A model generated the notes under the pieces. It worked only from the letters and a program-made list of their open reading frames with translations. It did no database searches and had not been told where the DNA came from. A stretch of DNA of 7,122 bases from Sutterella sp. (GTDB taxonomy: Bacteria > Pseudomonadota > Gammaproteobacteria > Burkholderiales > Burkholderiaceae_F). Positions 1-6,824 of the stretch are shown here, one piece after another; the stretch's first letter is position 1, and each line of letters begins with the position of its first letter. A program made the translations under genes and the position numbers. The stretch spans positions 1 to 7,122 of the forward strand of contig DXSO01000086.1 of NCBI GenBank assembly GCA_019410445.1. Direction: 5' to 3'.

Positions 1-1037
1 TGTGGGCCAAGGCGCTTGTTGTCGCAGTCATTTGTGCGTTGTGCTGTCTGCTGCCTTATTGGTGGTATTTCAAACGAACGGTTGATTTGCCCGAAGGCGC
101 GGCTTTTGTCGACGTCAGCATTCCGTCCGGTTCTTCGGGCAGGTTGATCGCCAACCGCATTTCGGAGGCTGGAATCGGCGTTTCTGCGGACACTTTGGTT
201 GGATTGCTGCGGGTACAAGGGGCGGCGTTGAGCATTCATGCCGGCAGATATCGTTTTAAGCCGGGAATGACTTTGGCCGATATTGTTGCAAAGCTGCAGC
301 AGGGGGATGTTGAAGCATTCTCATTTCGAATTCCGGACGGACAGGCAATCTGGGACTTGAGAAAGGCGGTTTCAAACTTACCGGACATTACCGTCACCAC
401 GGCGAATTTATCGGATGCGCAGCTCAGAGAGGTACTGGGTGTGAAGGAGCCTTCATTGGAGGGGTTGTTTGCACCGGAAACATACAATTTCCGTACCGGA
501 ATCACGGATGTGGACGTGTACCGAGCCGCGTACCGAGAACAGATGCGTATTCTCGACAAGGAGTGGAACAGCCGCAGTCCGCAGGCGATGGTCAAGAGCA
601 AATACGAAGCGCTGATTCTGGCGAGCATCATCGAAAAAGAAACGTCAATGCAGACAGATCGTGCACTCGTGAGCTCCGTTTTCAATAACCGACTGAGAAT
701 CCGTATGCCGCTGCAGACGGATCCGACGATCATTTACGGTATCGGAGAGAGTTTCAACGGAAATCTGACTCGTCGCGATATGCAGCGGGCAGGTCCCTAC
801 AATACCTACCTCAATGCAGGATTGCCGCCGACTCCCATTTCTATGCCGACGGCAGCATCAATTCATGCGGCTTTGAATCCTCAAGACACAAAATATCTCT
901 ACTTTGTGGCTAGAGGTGACGGAACAACGCATTTTTCCAAGACATTGGCAGAACATAACCGTGCGGTGGAGAAGTATCAGAAAGCCCCTGCGCGCAAAGC
1001 ACGTGCCGAGCAGCGGCGACTTAACAACGCACGATGA
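1..1037 (+). CDS. mltG: Endolytic murein transglycosylase MltG (YceG-like), 5' end truncated by window
   Basis: MltG is an inner-membrane-anchored lytic transglycosylase that cuts within nascent glycan strands and is thought to release newly made peptidoglycan from its synthase. The reading frame is open from the first base. The first complete codons read WAKALVVAVICALCC, a hydrophobic membrane anchor running into LPYWWYFKR, so the TTG at 39 would cut the anchor in half and is not the start. The two bases 'tg' at 1-2 are in frame as the end of a start codon, so probably only one base is missing. After a LysM-like region (GRYRFKPGMTLADI, about 227-282) comes the YceG catalytic domain. Its SIIEKET motif has the conserved catalytic-type Glu codon at 633-635, followed by NRLRIRMPLQTDPTIIYG and GLPPTPISMP. 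The length of about 345 aa is normal for the family. The C-terminus is Arg/Lys/Ala-rich. The stop overlaps the first tmk ATG. Confidence 0.95.
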   Translation, partial: WAKALVVAVICALCCLLPYWWYFKRTVDLPEGAAFVDVSIPSGSSGRLIANRISEAGIGVSADTLVGLLRVQGAALSIHAGRYRFKPGMTLADIVAKLQQGDVEAFSFRIPDGQAIWDLRKAVSNLPDITVTTANLSDAQLREVLGVKEPSLEGLFAPETYNFRTGITDVDVYRAAYREQMRILDKEWNSRSPQAMVKSKYEALILASIIEKETSMQTDRALVSSVFNNRLRIRMPLQTDPTIIYGIGESFNGNLTRRDMQRAGPYNTYLNAGLPPTPISMPTAASIHAALNPQDTKYLYFVARGDGTTHFSKTLAEHNRAVEKYQKAPARKARAEQRRLNNAR

Positions 1038-1660
1038 GCAGAAACAATATGGCAAAAGGAAAATTCATTACTTTTGAGGGAATTGACGGGGCGGGAAAAA
1101 CGACCCAAATCGAGGCCCTGCATCGTTTTTTGATGGACAACGGCATCGAGGTCGTGCGAACTCGTGAACCGGGGGGCACGCCTTTGGGCGAGAAGATTCG
1201 CGCCATGCTCCTAAACGATGAAATGGATGTGACGGCAGAAACGCTGTTGTTTTTTGCCTCCCGTGCTCAGCATCTCTGCGATGTGATTCGTCCGGCAGTC
1301 GAAAGGGGAGCTTGGGTGCTTTCCGATCGATTCACGGATGCGACTTATGCCTATCAGGTTGGAGGCAAAGGCTATGACGCGCAGCACGTGCTGCAGCTTG
1401 AAGCCATCGTGCAAAGCGGTTTTCAGCCGGATAAAACCGTGCTCTTTGATTTGGATCCCGAAACGGCGGCTCGTCGGCTGGCCTTATCGAGAACGGCAGA
1501 TCGGTTTGAGACGCAGAATCGGGATTTTTTCAAGCGAGTGAGAGATGCCTATCTTGTCAGGGCTTCGAACAATCCCCAACGCTTTTTTAAGCTTGATGCC
1601 AATCAGGCACCTGAAGTGATTACCGCTCAGTTGCTTGATGAAGCTCAAGGATGGCTGTGA
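1034..1660 (+). CDS. tmk: Thymidylate (dTMP) kinase
   Basis: This cytosolic kinase phosphorylates dTMP to dTDP with ATP, the last step specific to dTTP synthesis. The P-loop GIDGAGKTT lies at residues 16-24 (Lys22). It is followed by TREPGGTPL, with Arg44 in the dTMP-binding segment, and by the DR motif Asp98-Arg99 in SDRFTDATYAYQ. The LID segment (about 147-159) contains several arginines (RRLALSRTADRFE), as in bacterial-type enzymes. The length of 208 aa is typical. The chosen ATG at 1034 overlaps the mltG stop as ATGA. An in-frame ATG at 1049 (MAKGKFITFEG) would also give a complete enzyme, and neither start has a strong Shine-Dalgarno sequence. Translation is probably coupled to mltG. The position next to holB is a common proteobacterial arrangement. 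Confidence 0.97.
   Translation: MSRNNMAKGKFITFEGIDGAGKTTQIEALHRFLMDNGIEVVRTREPGGTPLGEKIRAMLLNDEMDVTAETLLFFASRAQHLCDVIRPAVERGAWVLSDRFTDATYAYQVGGKGYDAQHVLQLEAIVQSGFQPDKTVLFDLDPETAARRLALSRTADRFETQNRDFFKRVRDAYLVRASNNPQRFFKLDANQAPEVITAQLLDEAQGWL
1647..1651 (+). promoter_or_regulatory. Shine-Dalgarno sequence deciding the holB start
   Basis: AAGGA sits inside the last codons of tmk, eight bases before the ATG at 1660. That is ideal spacing for this ATG, and it overlaps the first base of the other candidate ATG at 1651, so it favours 1660. The tmk stop TGA shares its A with the ATG (TGATG), which is typical of translational coupling. Confidence 0.6.
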
Positions 1661-2688
1661 TGTCGCTCAAACTTTATCCTTGGCAGGGACCTCTCGAAGA
1701 GGCGCTGCTCAATTTGAAGGGGCGTTTGCCCAACGGCATTCTCGTGTATGGACCTCGCGGTGCCGGCACCTTTGATCTGGTTGAGGCATTTGCGAAATCG
1801 CTGCTGTGCACGCAGCCGGCTCCCGACGGGACGCCTTGCGGCCGTTGTCGAGGGTGTCATTTGACCAAAGCCGGTACCCATCCTGATATTCGCTACGTCG
1901 TAAGCGAGGCAGAGAGCCTTCCTCGGGATATTCCGTTTGTGCCGCCCGACAATGCTGCAAGCGACCGAAAAAGCGTCTATCGAGAAATTCTGATACATCA
2001 AACGCGGGCGCTGACCGATTTTCTGAACTTGAAAAGTCATGAGGGCGGCGTGCGGATCGTGCTTGTTTATCCGGCCGATCGGATTCGTGCCGAAGCCGCG
2101 GCTTCGCTTCTGAAAAATCTTGAGGAGCCGCCCGAAAACACGATCTTTATGCTTGTTGCGGATGAAATTGATCGAGTGTTGCCGACGATCCGCTCGCGTT
2201 GCCGATTGATTCGAGCTTCAGCTCCGAGTCGGGAACAAGCCGTTGAGTGGCTGCGCAGCCAAGGCGTAGAAAACGCAGAGCAGCGGTTGACCGAAGCCGG
2301 CGGCATGCCGCTGGCCGTATTTGATGAAGACGTCCGCTTCCGACTGAGCGACGAAGTCAGAGATCGCTTTTTAGACTATCTCTGCAAAGGAAGGCAGGCA
2401 CAGCCGGCTTTGGCTACAAATGTTGTTGACAAAGACGTAACGCTGTCGGCCGCCGCGCTTTTTTTGTCGCGCTGGGCTTGGGATCTGGCGAGCGCCAAAG
2501 TCGGCGGGGATGTTTGCTACTTCCCTGATTATTCTCAAGAAATTCAAGCAATTGCTCAAACGGCTGATCCTGCGGGTCTTTATACTTGGATCAACTCGGT
2601 GCGTGATGTGCGCCGAGTCGCGGATCATCCTCTCAACGCACGAACCATAATTGAAGCGCTGTTGATTTCCTATGCGCGCAATATTTGA
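1660..2688 (+). CDS. holB: DNA polymerase III subunit delta' (clamp loader)
   Basis: Delta' is the stator of the clamp-loader complex that places the beta clamp on primed DNA. Residues 31-37 read GPRGAGT, a relic P-loop in which the Walker A Lys is absent; delta' subunits are known not to hydrolyse ATP. Cys50, Cys60, Cys63 and Cys66 form the zinc module (CGRCRGC preceded by a distant Cys), followed by GTHPD as in E. coli HolB. The AAA+ fold continues with AAASLLKNLEEPPENT and the conserved SRC motif at residues 179-181, whose arginine is the trans-acting finger in this family. The C-terminal helical collar domain is poorly conserved but has normal length. I chose 1660 because of the AAGGA site at 1647; starting at 1651 would add three residues (MAV). 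The gene overlaps tmk and ends 11 bp before the panB ATG. Confidence 0.95.
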   Translation: MSLKLYPWQGPLEEALLNLKGRLPNGILVYGPRGAGTFDLVEAFAKSLLCTQPAPDGTPCGRCRGCHLTKAGTHPDIRYVVSEAESLPRDIPFVPPDNAASDRKSVYREILIHQTRALTDFLNLKSHEGGVRIVLVYPADRIRAEAAASLLKNLEEPPENTIFMLVADEIDRVLPTIRSRCRLIRASAPSREQAVEWLRSQGVENAEQRLTEAGGMPLAVFDEDVRFRLSDEVRDRFLDYLCKGRQAQPALATNVVDKDVTLSAAALFLSRWAWDLASAKVGGDVCYFPDYSQEIQAIAQTADPAGLYTWINSVRDVRRVADHPLNARTIIEALLISYARNI

Positions 2689-2699
2689 GATTTCTACCG

Positions 2700-3512
2700 A
2701 TGACCTCACAAAAGTCTAAAAACACAGTGGCTACTTTTGCCGCTATGAAGGCTGAAGGCAAACGTATATCCATGCTCACTTGCTACGACTATACGACAGC
2801 TCGCCTGATCGAAGAAAGTGCCGTCAATGCGATTCTTGTTGGCGACAGTCTCGGCAACGTGATGTTGGGCTATCCGGATACGCTTGCTGTGACGGTTGAA
2901 GACATGATTACCTATGGAGCGGCTGTTGTGCGCGGCGTGAAAAATACAATGGTCGTCGTTGACATGCCGTTTATGAGTTATCAGGTCAATGCCGAAGAAG
3001 CCGTTCGAAATGCCGGTCGAATTCTCAAGCAGACGCATTGCAATGCCGTCAAACTAGAGGGCGGCAAGTCAATGAAAGAGACGATAGAAAAAATCGTTGC
3101 GGCGGGTATTCCCGTGATGGGACATGTCGGCATGACACCGCAATCTGTGATGCAATTCGGCGGTTTCAAAGTTCAGGGACGAGGCGATGAGGCGGCAAGG
3201 CGCGTTTTTGAGGATGCACTTGCAGTCCAGGAGGCCGGAGCATTTGCCGTGGTGCTCGAGTGTGTGCCGGCTCCTCTTGCCAAAGAAATTACTCAAGCTT
3301 TGCGTATTCCGACCATCGGCATAGGTGCCGGCGTCGATTGCGACGGGCAGGTGCTGGTTTCGCAGGATATGCTCGGTCAGTATTGTGATTACGGCCCGAA
3401 GTTTGTGCGGCGTTTTGCGCAGGTCGGGCAGATGATGCGCGATGCGTTCAATCAGTTTGATCAAGCAGTCAAGAGCGGTGAATTTCCGTCCGATAAGGAA
3501 ACATTTTCATAA
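2700..3512 (+). CDS. panB: 3-methyl-2-oxobutanoate hydroxymethyltransferase
   Basis: PanB transfers a hydroxymethyl group from 5,10-methylenetetrahydrofolate to 2-oxoisovalerate, making ketopantoate, the first committed step to pantothenate and CoA. The 270-aa product has the PanB barrel signatures in order: MLTCYDYTTA, VGDSLGNVMLGY with the Mg2+ ligand Asp49, VDMPFMSY with the second ligand Asp88, KLEGG, GHVGMTPQSV, GGFKVQGRG, VLECVP with the catalytic-type Glu187, and IGIGAG. The ATG at 2700 gives a normal N-terminus; a TTG at 2685 overlapping the holB stop would add five residues and is less likely. The Shine-Dalgarno site is weak (GAGA just after the holB stop). With only 11 bp after holB, it is probably co-transcribed with the upstream genes. 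Confidence 0.97.
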   Translation: MTSQKSKNTVATFAAMKAEGKRISMLTCYDYTTARLIEESAVNAILVGDSLGNVMLGYPDTLAVTVEDMITYGAAVVRGVKNTMVVVDMPFMSYQVNAEEAVRNAGRILKQTHCNAVKLEGGKSMKETIEKIVAAGIPVMGHVGMTPQSVMQFGGFKVQGRGDEAARRVFEDALAVQEAGAFAVVLECVPAPLAKEITQALRIPTIGIGAGVDCDGQVLVSQDMLGQYCDYGPKFVRRFAQVGQMMRDAFNQFDQAVKSGEFPSDKETFS

Positions 3513-3555
3513 AAGCTGACGTTTTTGACGCCAACTGTTGTTAATACTTGCTTAT

Positions 3556-3574
3556 ATCCGCCGACGGGGCGGAT
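3556..3574 (+). promoter_or_regulatory. GC-rich hairpin over the likely panC ribosome-binding site
   Basis: ATCCGCC at 3556-3562 and GGCGGAT at 3568-3574 are perfect inverted 7-base arms around a five-base loop, within the 69-bp panB-panC gap. The 3' arm contains GGCGGA, the best Shine-Dalgarno-like sequence for the panC ATG at 3582 (8 bases away). No T-run follows on the + strand (it is followed by an A-run), so it is not a terminator in the sense direction. It could limit panC translation unless it is opened, or it may mark an mRNA processing point. The structure is read directly from the sequence; any regulatory role is an inference. Confidence 0.4.
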
Positions 3575-3581
3575 CAAAAAA

Positions 3582-4436
3582 ATGGAACTCATGATTTTTT
3601 CCAAGCCTGCTCAGGTGCAGGCTCAGGTACTTGCCTGGAAGCGAGAAGGCCTCAGTGTTGGTCTTGTGCCTACGATGGGTTATCTGCACGAGGGGCATGC
3701 CAGCCTGATCAAGCGAGCGGCCAGTCAATGTGATCGAGTCGTTGTTTCGGTCTTCGTCAATCCCACTCAGTTTGGTCCGAACGAAGACTTAGAGGCATAC
3801 CCGCGGGACTTTGAACATGACAAACAGTTGATTGCCGAGTGTGGCGGTGATCTTGTTTTTGCGCCGACTCCGACGGATATGTATTTGCCGGGGGCGGCCA
3901 CTTGGGTCAGTGTGGAAGGGCTCACGAAAGAGTTGTGCGGACGCAGTCGACCGATTCATTTTAGAGGCGTGGCTACGGTCGTCAACAAACTTTTTAACAT
4001 CGCGCAGCCTGATCGTGCTTATTTCGGGCAGAAAGACGCCCAACAGCTTGCTGTGATTCGTCGTATGGTTGCCGATTTGAACATGCCCGTGCAGGTCGTC
4101 GGCTGTCCGATCGTTCGCGAAACCGATGGATTGGCCAAATCAAGTCGTAATACGTATCTCAATGCTGAGGAACGCCAGGCTGCATTGGTGTTGTCCAGAG
4201 CTCTTGCACAGGGACGCAGTCTTCTTGAAAAGGGCGAAACAAGCGTTCAGACCGTGGTGGATTGCATCACGCACACGCTCCAAAATGAGCCATTGGCTCG
4301 TATTGATTACGTGCAGGCTGTCGATGCCGATACGATCGAGCCGGTAAACGAGCTCAAAGGAACCGTCCTTTTTGCAATTGCCGTTTATATCGGCAAAACA
4401 AGATTGATCGACAACTTCTATTGGACGGTGGAGTGA
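3582..4436 (+). CDS. panC: Pantothenate synthetase (pantoate--beta-alanine ligase)
   Basis: PanC condenses pantoate and beta-alanine, using ATP through a pantoyl-adenylate, to give pantothenate. The 284-aa product matches the usual length of about 283. It belongs to the cytidylyltransferase/class I synthetase-like fold. The HIGH-type motif is in PTMGYLHEGHASL (His36 and His39). It is followed by VFVNPTQFGPNEDL, HFRGVATVVNKLFN, YFGQKDAQQ, RETDGLA and the KMSKS-like KSSRN (Lys186-Arg189). I chose the ATG at 3582 because the upstream codons from a TTG at 3525 (TPTVVNTCLYPP and on) do not look like PanC and include the intergenic hairpin. A second ATG at 3591 (MIFSKP) is also possible. PanD follows after 6 bp, so its beta-alanine substrate is made by the next gene. 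Confidence 0.97.
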   Translation: MELMIFSKPAQVQAQVLAWKREGLSVGLVPTMGYLHEGHASLIKRAASQCDRVVVSVFVNPTQFGPNEDLEAYPRDFEHDKQLIAECGGDLVFAPTPTDMYLPGAATWVSVEGLTKELCGRSRPIHFRGVATVVNKLFNIAQPDRAYFGQKDAQQLAVIRRMVADLNMPVQVVGCPIVRETDGLAKSSRNTYLNAEERQAALVLSRALAQGRSLLEKGETSVQTVVDCITHTLQNEPLARIDYVQAVDADTIEPVNELKGTVLFAIAVYIGKTRLIDNFYWTVE

Positions 4437-4442
4437 AAAAAG

Positions 4443-4847
4443 ATGCAGATCGAAATGCTCAAGGCCAAGATTCATCGTGCAACCGTCACGCAGGCCGAGC
4501 TCGATTATGTTGGCTCAATTACGATCGACAGTGAACTGTTGGCCACCAGCGGAATAGGGGAGTATGAAAAGGTTGATATTGTTGATGTCAACAACGGCGA
4601 GCGTTTTTCGACTTATACCATTGCCGGAGAACCCGGTTCTGGGGTAATTTGCTTGAATGGCGCAGCCGCCCGCTGTGTTTGCACGGGAGACAAGGTCATC
4701 ATTATGTGTTACTGCTCGTTGACGCCTGAAGAAGCAAAGGAACACAAACCGACTGTGCTCTTTGTTGATGAAAACAATAAGCCTTCTCGCTTGTCTCGTT
4801 ACGAAAAACATGGTCGTCTTGAAGATCAAGAGGCAAAACGCGCATAA
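4443..4847 (+). CDS. panD: Aspartate 1-decarboxylase proenzyme
   Basis: PanD decarboxylates L-aspartate to beta-alanine, the substrate of PanC. It is made as a proenzyme and cleaves itself between Gly24 and Ser25, leaving a pyruvoyl group on Ser25. The start at 4443 places these residues exactly at positions 24-25 (DYVGSITID), the same numbering as E. coli PanD, and GGAG at 4430-4433 gives a good ribosome-binding site. Other family features are MLKAKIHRATVTQAEL, the active-site segment GERFSTYTI and the NGAAAR strand. At 134 aa it is about 8 residues longer than E. coli PanD, with a charged C-terminal tail. No PanM/PanZ-type maturation factor is present in the window. Confidence 0.96.
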   Translation: MQIEMLKAKIHRATVTQAELDYVGSITIDSELLATSGIGEYEKVDIVDVNNGERFSTYTIAGEPGSGVICLNGAAARCVCTGDKVIIMCYCSLTPEEAKEHKPTVLFVDENNKPSRLSRYEKHGRLEDQEAKRA

Positions 4848-4858
4848 AATGAGGCAGT

Positions 4859-4881
4859 TTGCATCTTTGTCAAAAATGCAA
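4859..4881. promoter_or_regulatory. 23-bp near-palindrome in the panD-argD gap (possible operator or hairpin)
   Basis: TTGCAT at 4859-4864 and ATGCAA at 4876-4881 are exact inverted arms. Between them, TTTG (4866-4869) and CAAA (4871-4874) are also inverted around a central T at 4870, leaving only one mismatched pair (4865/4875). The element lies 52 bp before the argD ATG in an 85-bp gap. No T-run follows, so it is a poor terminator; a dimeric regulator site is more plausible. The half-site spacing does not match the E. coli ArgR box (TGAAT-N4-ATTCA). An internal TTGTCA resembles a -35 hexamer, but no convincing -10 lies 16-18 bp downstream. Confidence 0.3.
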
Positions 4882-4932
4882 GTTTGCTCGAACAGTTAAC
4901 CTAAACTCTTCTCTAGAGGGTCAGTACAAAAA

Positions 4933-6120
4933 ATGACGAAGTCGCACTTGCTGCCGATTTTTTCACCGCTCCCGGTGTGTTTTGAAAAGGGTGAGGGTGT
5001 TTGGCTCACCGACACGCAAGGCAATACGTACCTTGACGGATTTGCCGGCATCGCGGTCAATGCTGTCGGCCATAATCATCCCCGCTTGGTTGCGGCACTG
5101 CAAAAACAGGTTTCCGAACTCATTCATGTATCGAACTACTTCCGCATTGATTTGCAGGAGGAGGTTGCCGCCAAGATTTGCGAAAAAAGCGGCATGCGAG
5201 GCTGTTTTTTCTGTAATTCCGGGCTTGAGGCCAATGAGGCTGCCGTTAAGCTTGCCCGTAAGTACGGGCATTTGAAAGGCTTCTTGGAGCCCAAGGTCAT
5301 CGTGTTCGAACACGCCTTCCATGGACGCTCCATCGCAACGCTTTCGGCAACGGGAAATCCCAACGTGCGTCGTGACTTTGCTCCATACGTACCCGATTTC
5401 ATCCGAGTGCCTGCCGGTGATCTCGAGATGATCGAAAACTTGGCCAAGACGACGCCGGGAATCTGCGCCGTGATGTTGGAAACCGTTCAGGGTGAAGGCG
5501 GCATCATTCCGTTCCCGGATGAAACGATGCGCGGCATTCGTGAGTTGTGCGATCGTCATGACTGGTTGATGATTCTCGATGAGGTGCAGTGCGGCATCGG
5601 ACGTACCGGGAAGTGGTTTGCATATCAGCACTCCGGCATTCTCCCTGATGTGATGACGCTTGCAAAGGCCTTGGGCGGTGGTGTTCCGGTCGGTGCTCTT
5701 GTCTGCAACGAAAAGGCGTACGGTATTTTCACGCCGGGGAACCATGGTTCGACTTTCGGCGGCAATCCGTTGGCGATGCGTGCCGCCAGCACGGTGCTTC
5801 AAATTATCGAAGACGAGCAGTTGGTGACCAATGCCGCAAAGATGGGCGATTACCTGATTGAGGGATTTAAGAAGGCTCTCAAGGATGTCCCGGGCTTTGT
5901 GGAGGTTCGAGGCCGCGGTTTGATGATTGGTATTGCACTCGATCGTCCGGCACACCAGTGTCTGGCCATTGGTCTGAAGCATCGGGTGCTCTTCTCGGTG
6001 ACTGCAGGCAATGTGATCCGCATTGTGCCGGCACTGAATATTGCTCGTCGAGACGCCGATGAATTGATTCGAAGAGTGACGGCTGTGGTCAAGGAATTCA
6101 CGGCCTCTTCGACCAACTGA
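4933..6120 (+). CDS. argD: Acetylornithine aminotransferase (class III, PLP-dependent)
   Basis: This enzyme family transfers an amino group from glutamate to N-acetylglutamate semialdehyde in arginine synthesis; the E. coli enzyme also serves lysine synthesis as succinyldiaminopimelate aminotransferase. The 395-aa product has the full fold-type I set: GEGVWLTDTQGNTYLDGFAGIAV, VGHNHP, FFCNSGLEANEAAVKLARKYG (phosphate cradle), AFHGRS, ETVQGEGG, ILDEVQCGIGRTG with Asp216 at the PLP ring nitrogen, TLAKALGGG with the Schiff-base Lys245, and HGSTFGGNPLA. The pattern is closest, from memory, to Burkholderiales ArgD proteins. AGAGGG at 4915-4920 lies 12 bases before the ATG, slightly far for a ribosome-binding site. 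The 85-bp gap after panD suggests it may have its own control. Other class III activities (for example an omega-amino acid:pyruvate type) cannot be excluded without substrate-site analysis. Confidence 0.88.
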   Translation: MTKSHLLPIFSPLPVCFEKGEGVWLTDTQGNTYLDGFAGIAVNAVGHNHPRLVAALQKQVSELIHVSNYFRIDLQEEVAAKICEKSGMRGCFFCNSGLEANEAAVKLARKYGHLKGFLEPKVIVFEHAFHGRSIATLSATGNPNVRRDFAPYVPDFIRVPAGDLEMIENLAKTTPGICAVMLETVQGEGGIIPFPDETMRGIRELCDRHDWLMILDEVQCGIGRTGKWFAYQHSGILPDVMTLAKALGGGVPVGALVCNEKAYGIFTPGNHGSTFGGNPLAMRAASTVLQIIEDEQLVTNAAKMGDYLIEGFKKALKDVPGFVEVRGRGLMIGIALDRPAHQCLAIGLKHRVLFSVTAGNVIRIVPALNIARRDADELIRRVTAVVKEFTASSTN

Positions 6121-6142
6121 ACGTTTGCGATGAGAGTTGAAA

Positions 6143-6259
6143 ATGGACAACGATAAATTCAAGAAGATTTTGGAAATCGTCATCCGTGTTGCAGGAGCTG
6201 CAATCCTGATCTACTTCCTTTACAACATTATTCTTACTCAGCACGAGTTGTTCAGTTGA
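6143..6259 (+). CDS. Small single-span membrane protein, 38 aa, unknown function
   Basis: I do not recognise this ORF. It starts with ATG 22 bp after the argD stop and ends with TGA at 6257. Upstream, TGAGAG at 6131-6136 is a plausible ribosome-binding site about six bases before the ATG. The product begins with a charged segment, MDNDKFKKILEIVIR, followed by an uncharged hydrophobic stretch (VAGAAILIYFLYNIIL, about residues 16-31) and a short polar tail TQHELFS. This is the layout of a single-transmembrane micro-protein, with the positive residues suggesting the N-terminus stays inside. It sits in the same direction as argD and 28 bp before the shared terminator, so it should be on the argD transcript. 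The call rests on the ribosome-binding site, the position and the composition only. Confidence 0.55.
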   Translation: MDNDKFKKILEIVIRVAGAAILIYFLYNIILTQHELFS

Positions 6260-6287
6260 GTGAAACTGGTTTGATCGCCTAATCTCG

Positions 6288-6308
6288 AAGAGTCGTCGAC
6301 TCTTTTTT
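6288..6308 (+). terminator. Rho-independent terminator of the argD transcript
   Basis: AAGAGTC (6288-6294) and GACTCTT (6298-6304) form a perfect 7-bp stem with a three-base loop, followed by a run of six T (6303-6308). It lies 28 bp after the stop of the small membrane ORF and ends the + strand operon. The group II intron begins two bases after the T-run, so this hairpin is also the likely recognition element for the intron. Confidence 0.85.
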
Positions 6309-6309
6309 A

Positions 6310-6690
6310 GTGTGCTCGGCAGGGGCACGTTCTTAAGGGTGAAAGTCCCAAGCGCAGGAGGTCGCGCCAAGCGCATAGCCAGAGACAAGGGTGTCCGCCG
6401 CGAGGCGGGATCTGAGGGAAGTCCGAGGCAAACCGTCGGTCCGACGAACAGGAACCGCATCAGGCATTCGAGGGCGGGTAAATCTGCCATACAAGATGAA
6501 GCCCAACAGCTACATGGGCCCGAGGTGTAAATGCGGCGGATGGATGACGGGACAGAGCGTGTTCTTACCCGAGGAGGTCTCACGGACACCGACTCCATAG
6601 GGTTGACGGCGTAAAGCTTGCCGTGAGAAGTCAGCAGAGGTCGTAGTACCGTCGCGATGGTCGGCGGGAAGGACCGAAACTTATGGAGGT
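6310..6690 (+). ncRNA. Group IIC intron ribozyme, domains I-III
   Basis: This stretch has no credible protein gene and reads as structured RNA. Recognisable pieces are the 5' GTGTG (6310-6314), a GGGTGAAAGTCCC hairpin (6337-6349), a CCGCC/GGCGG stem capped by a GCGA tetraloop of the GNRA class (6395-6408), a CGTC/GACG stem (6434-6446), the GTAAATG and CTTACCCGAGGAGGTC segments of late domain I (about 6525-6582), and the AGAAGTCAGCAGAGGTC plus TAGTACC block near domain III (6626-6650). A GGAAGGACCGAAAC segment (about 6668-6681) then leads into domain IV. The exact right-hand boundary is approximate. Catalytic domain V is not included in the window. Confidence 0.85.
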
Positions 6691-6732
6691 GATGCCACGG
6701 CCACCGAAAACGGTCACGTCAAAGTCGCGAAA

Positions 6733-6746
6733 GTCTCCGCGGAGAC
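6733..6746. repeat. 14-bp perfect palindrome in the intron domain IV leader
   Basis: GTCTCCGCGGAGAC is its own reverse complement and lies between the ribozyme core and the reverse-transcriptase frame. In RNA it could form a short hairpin within domain IV, the region where the maturase of group II introns binds its own RNA. The palindrome is certain; the role is an inference. Confidence 0.4.
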
Positions 6747-6824
6747 GCCGCCCCGGAAGGCATCGACGGAATCGAGAGTATACGGAAGGCGCGATGAAGG
6801 ATCTGAGGAGAGAACGGGAGCAAC

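Noticed and set aside
3525..3557. Possible panC promoter (TTGACG with TTATAT)
   Set aside because: The spacing of 21 bp is too long and the -10 match is poor; no better pair was found in the gap.
3556..3580. Hairpin between panB and panC as a transcription terminator
   Set aside because: The stem is followed by A residues, not T, on the + strand, and on the - strand the T-run precedes the stem, so it fits neither direction.
4963..6183. Long open frame on the - strand (406 codons) opposite the aminotransferase
   Set aside because: It is the antisense shadow of argD; the + strand frame has all family motifs, while the antisense product shows no recognisable domain and is rich in His/Arg as expected from reversed codons.
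6098..6598. Open frame on the - strand across the terminator and intron start
   Set aside because: It spans the end of argD, a terminator and the group II ribozyme on the opposite strand, and has no domain features; the sequence there is explained by structured RNA on the + strand.
6312..6600. Two short + strand frames inside the intron core
   Set aside because: They overlap conserved ribozyme segments, have no ribosome-binding site, and their product is low-complexity Arg/Gly-rich.
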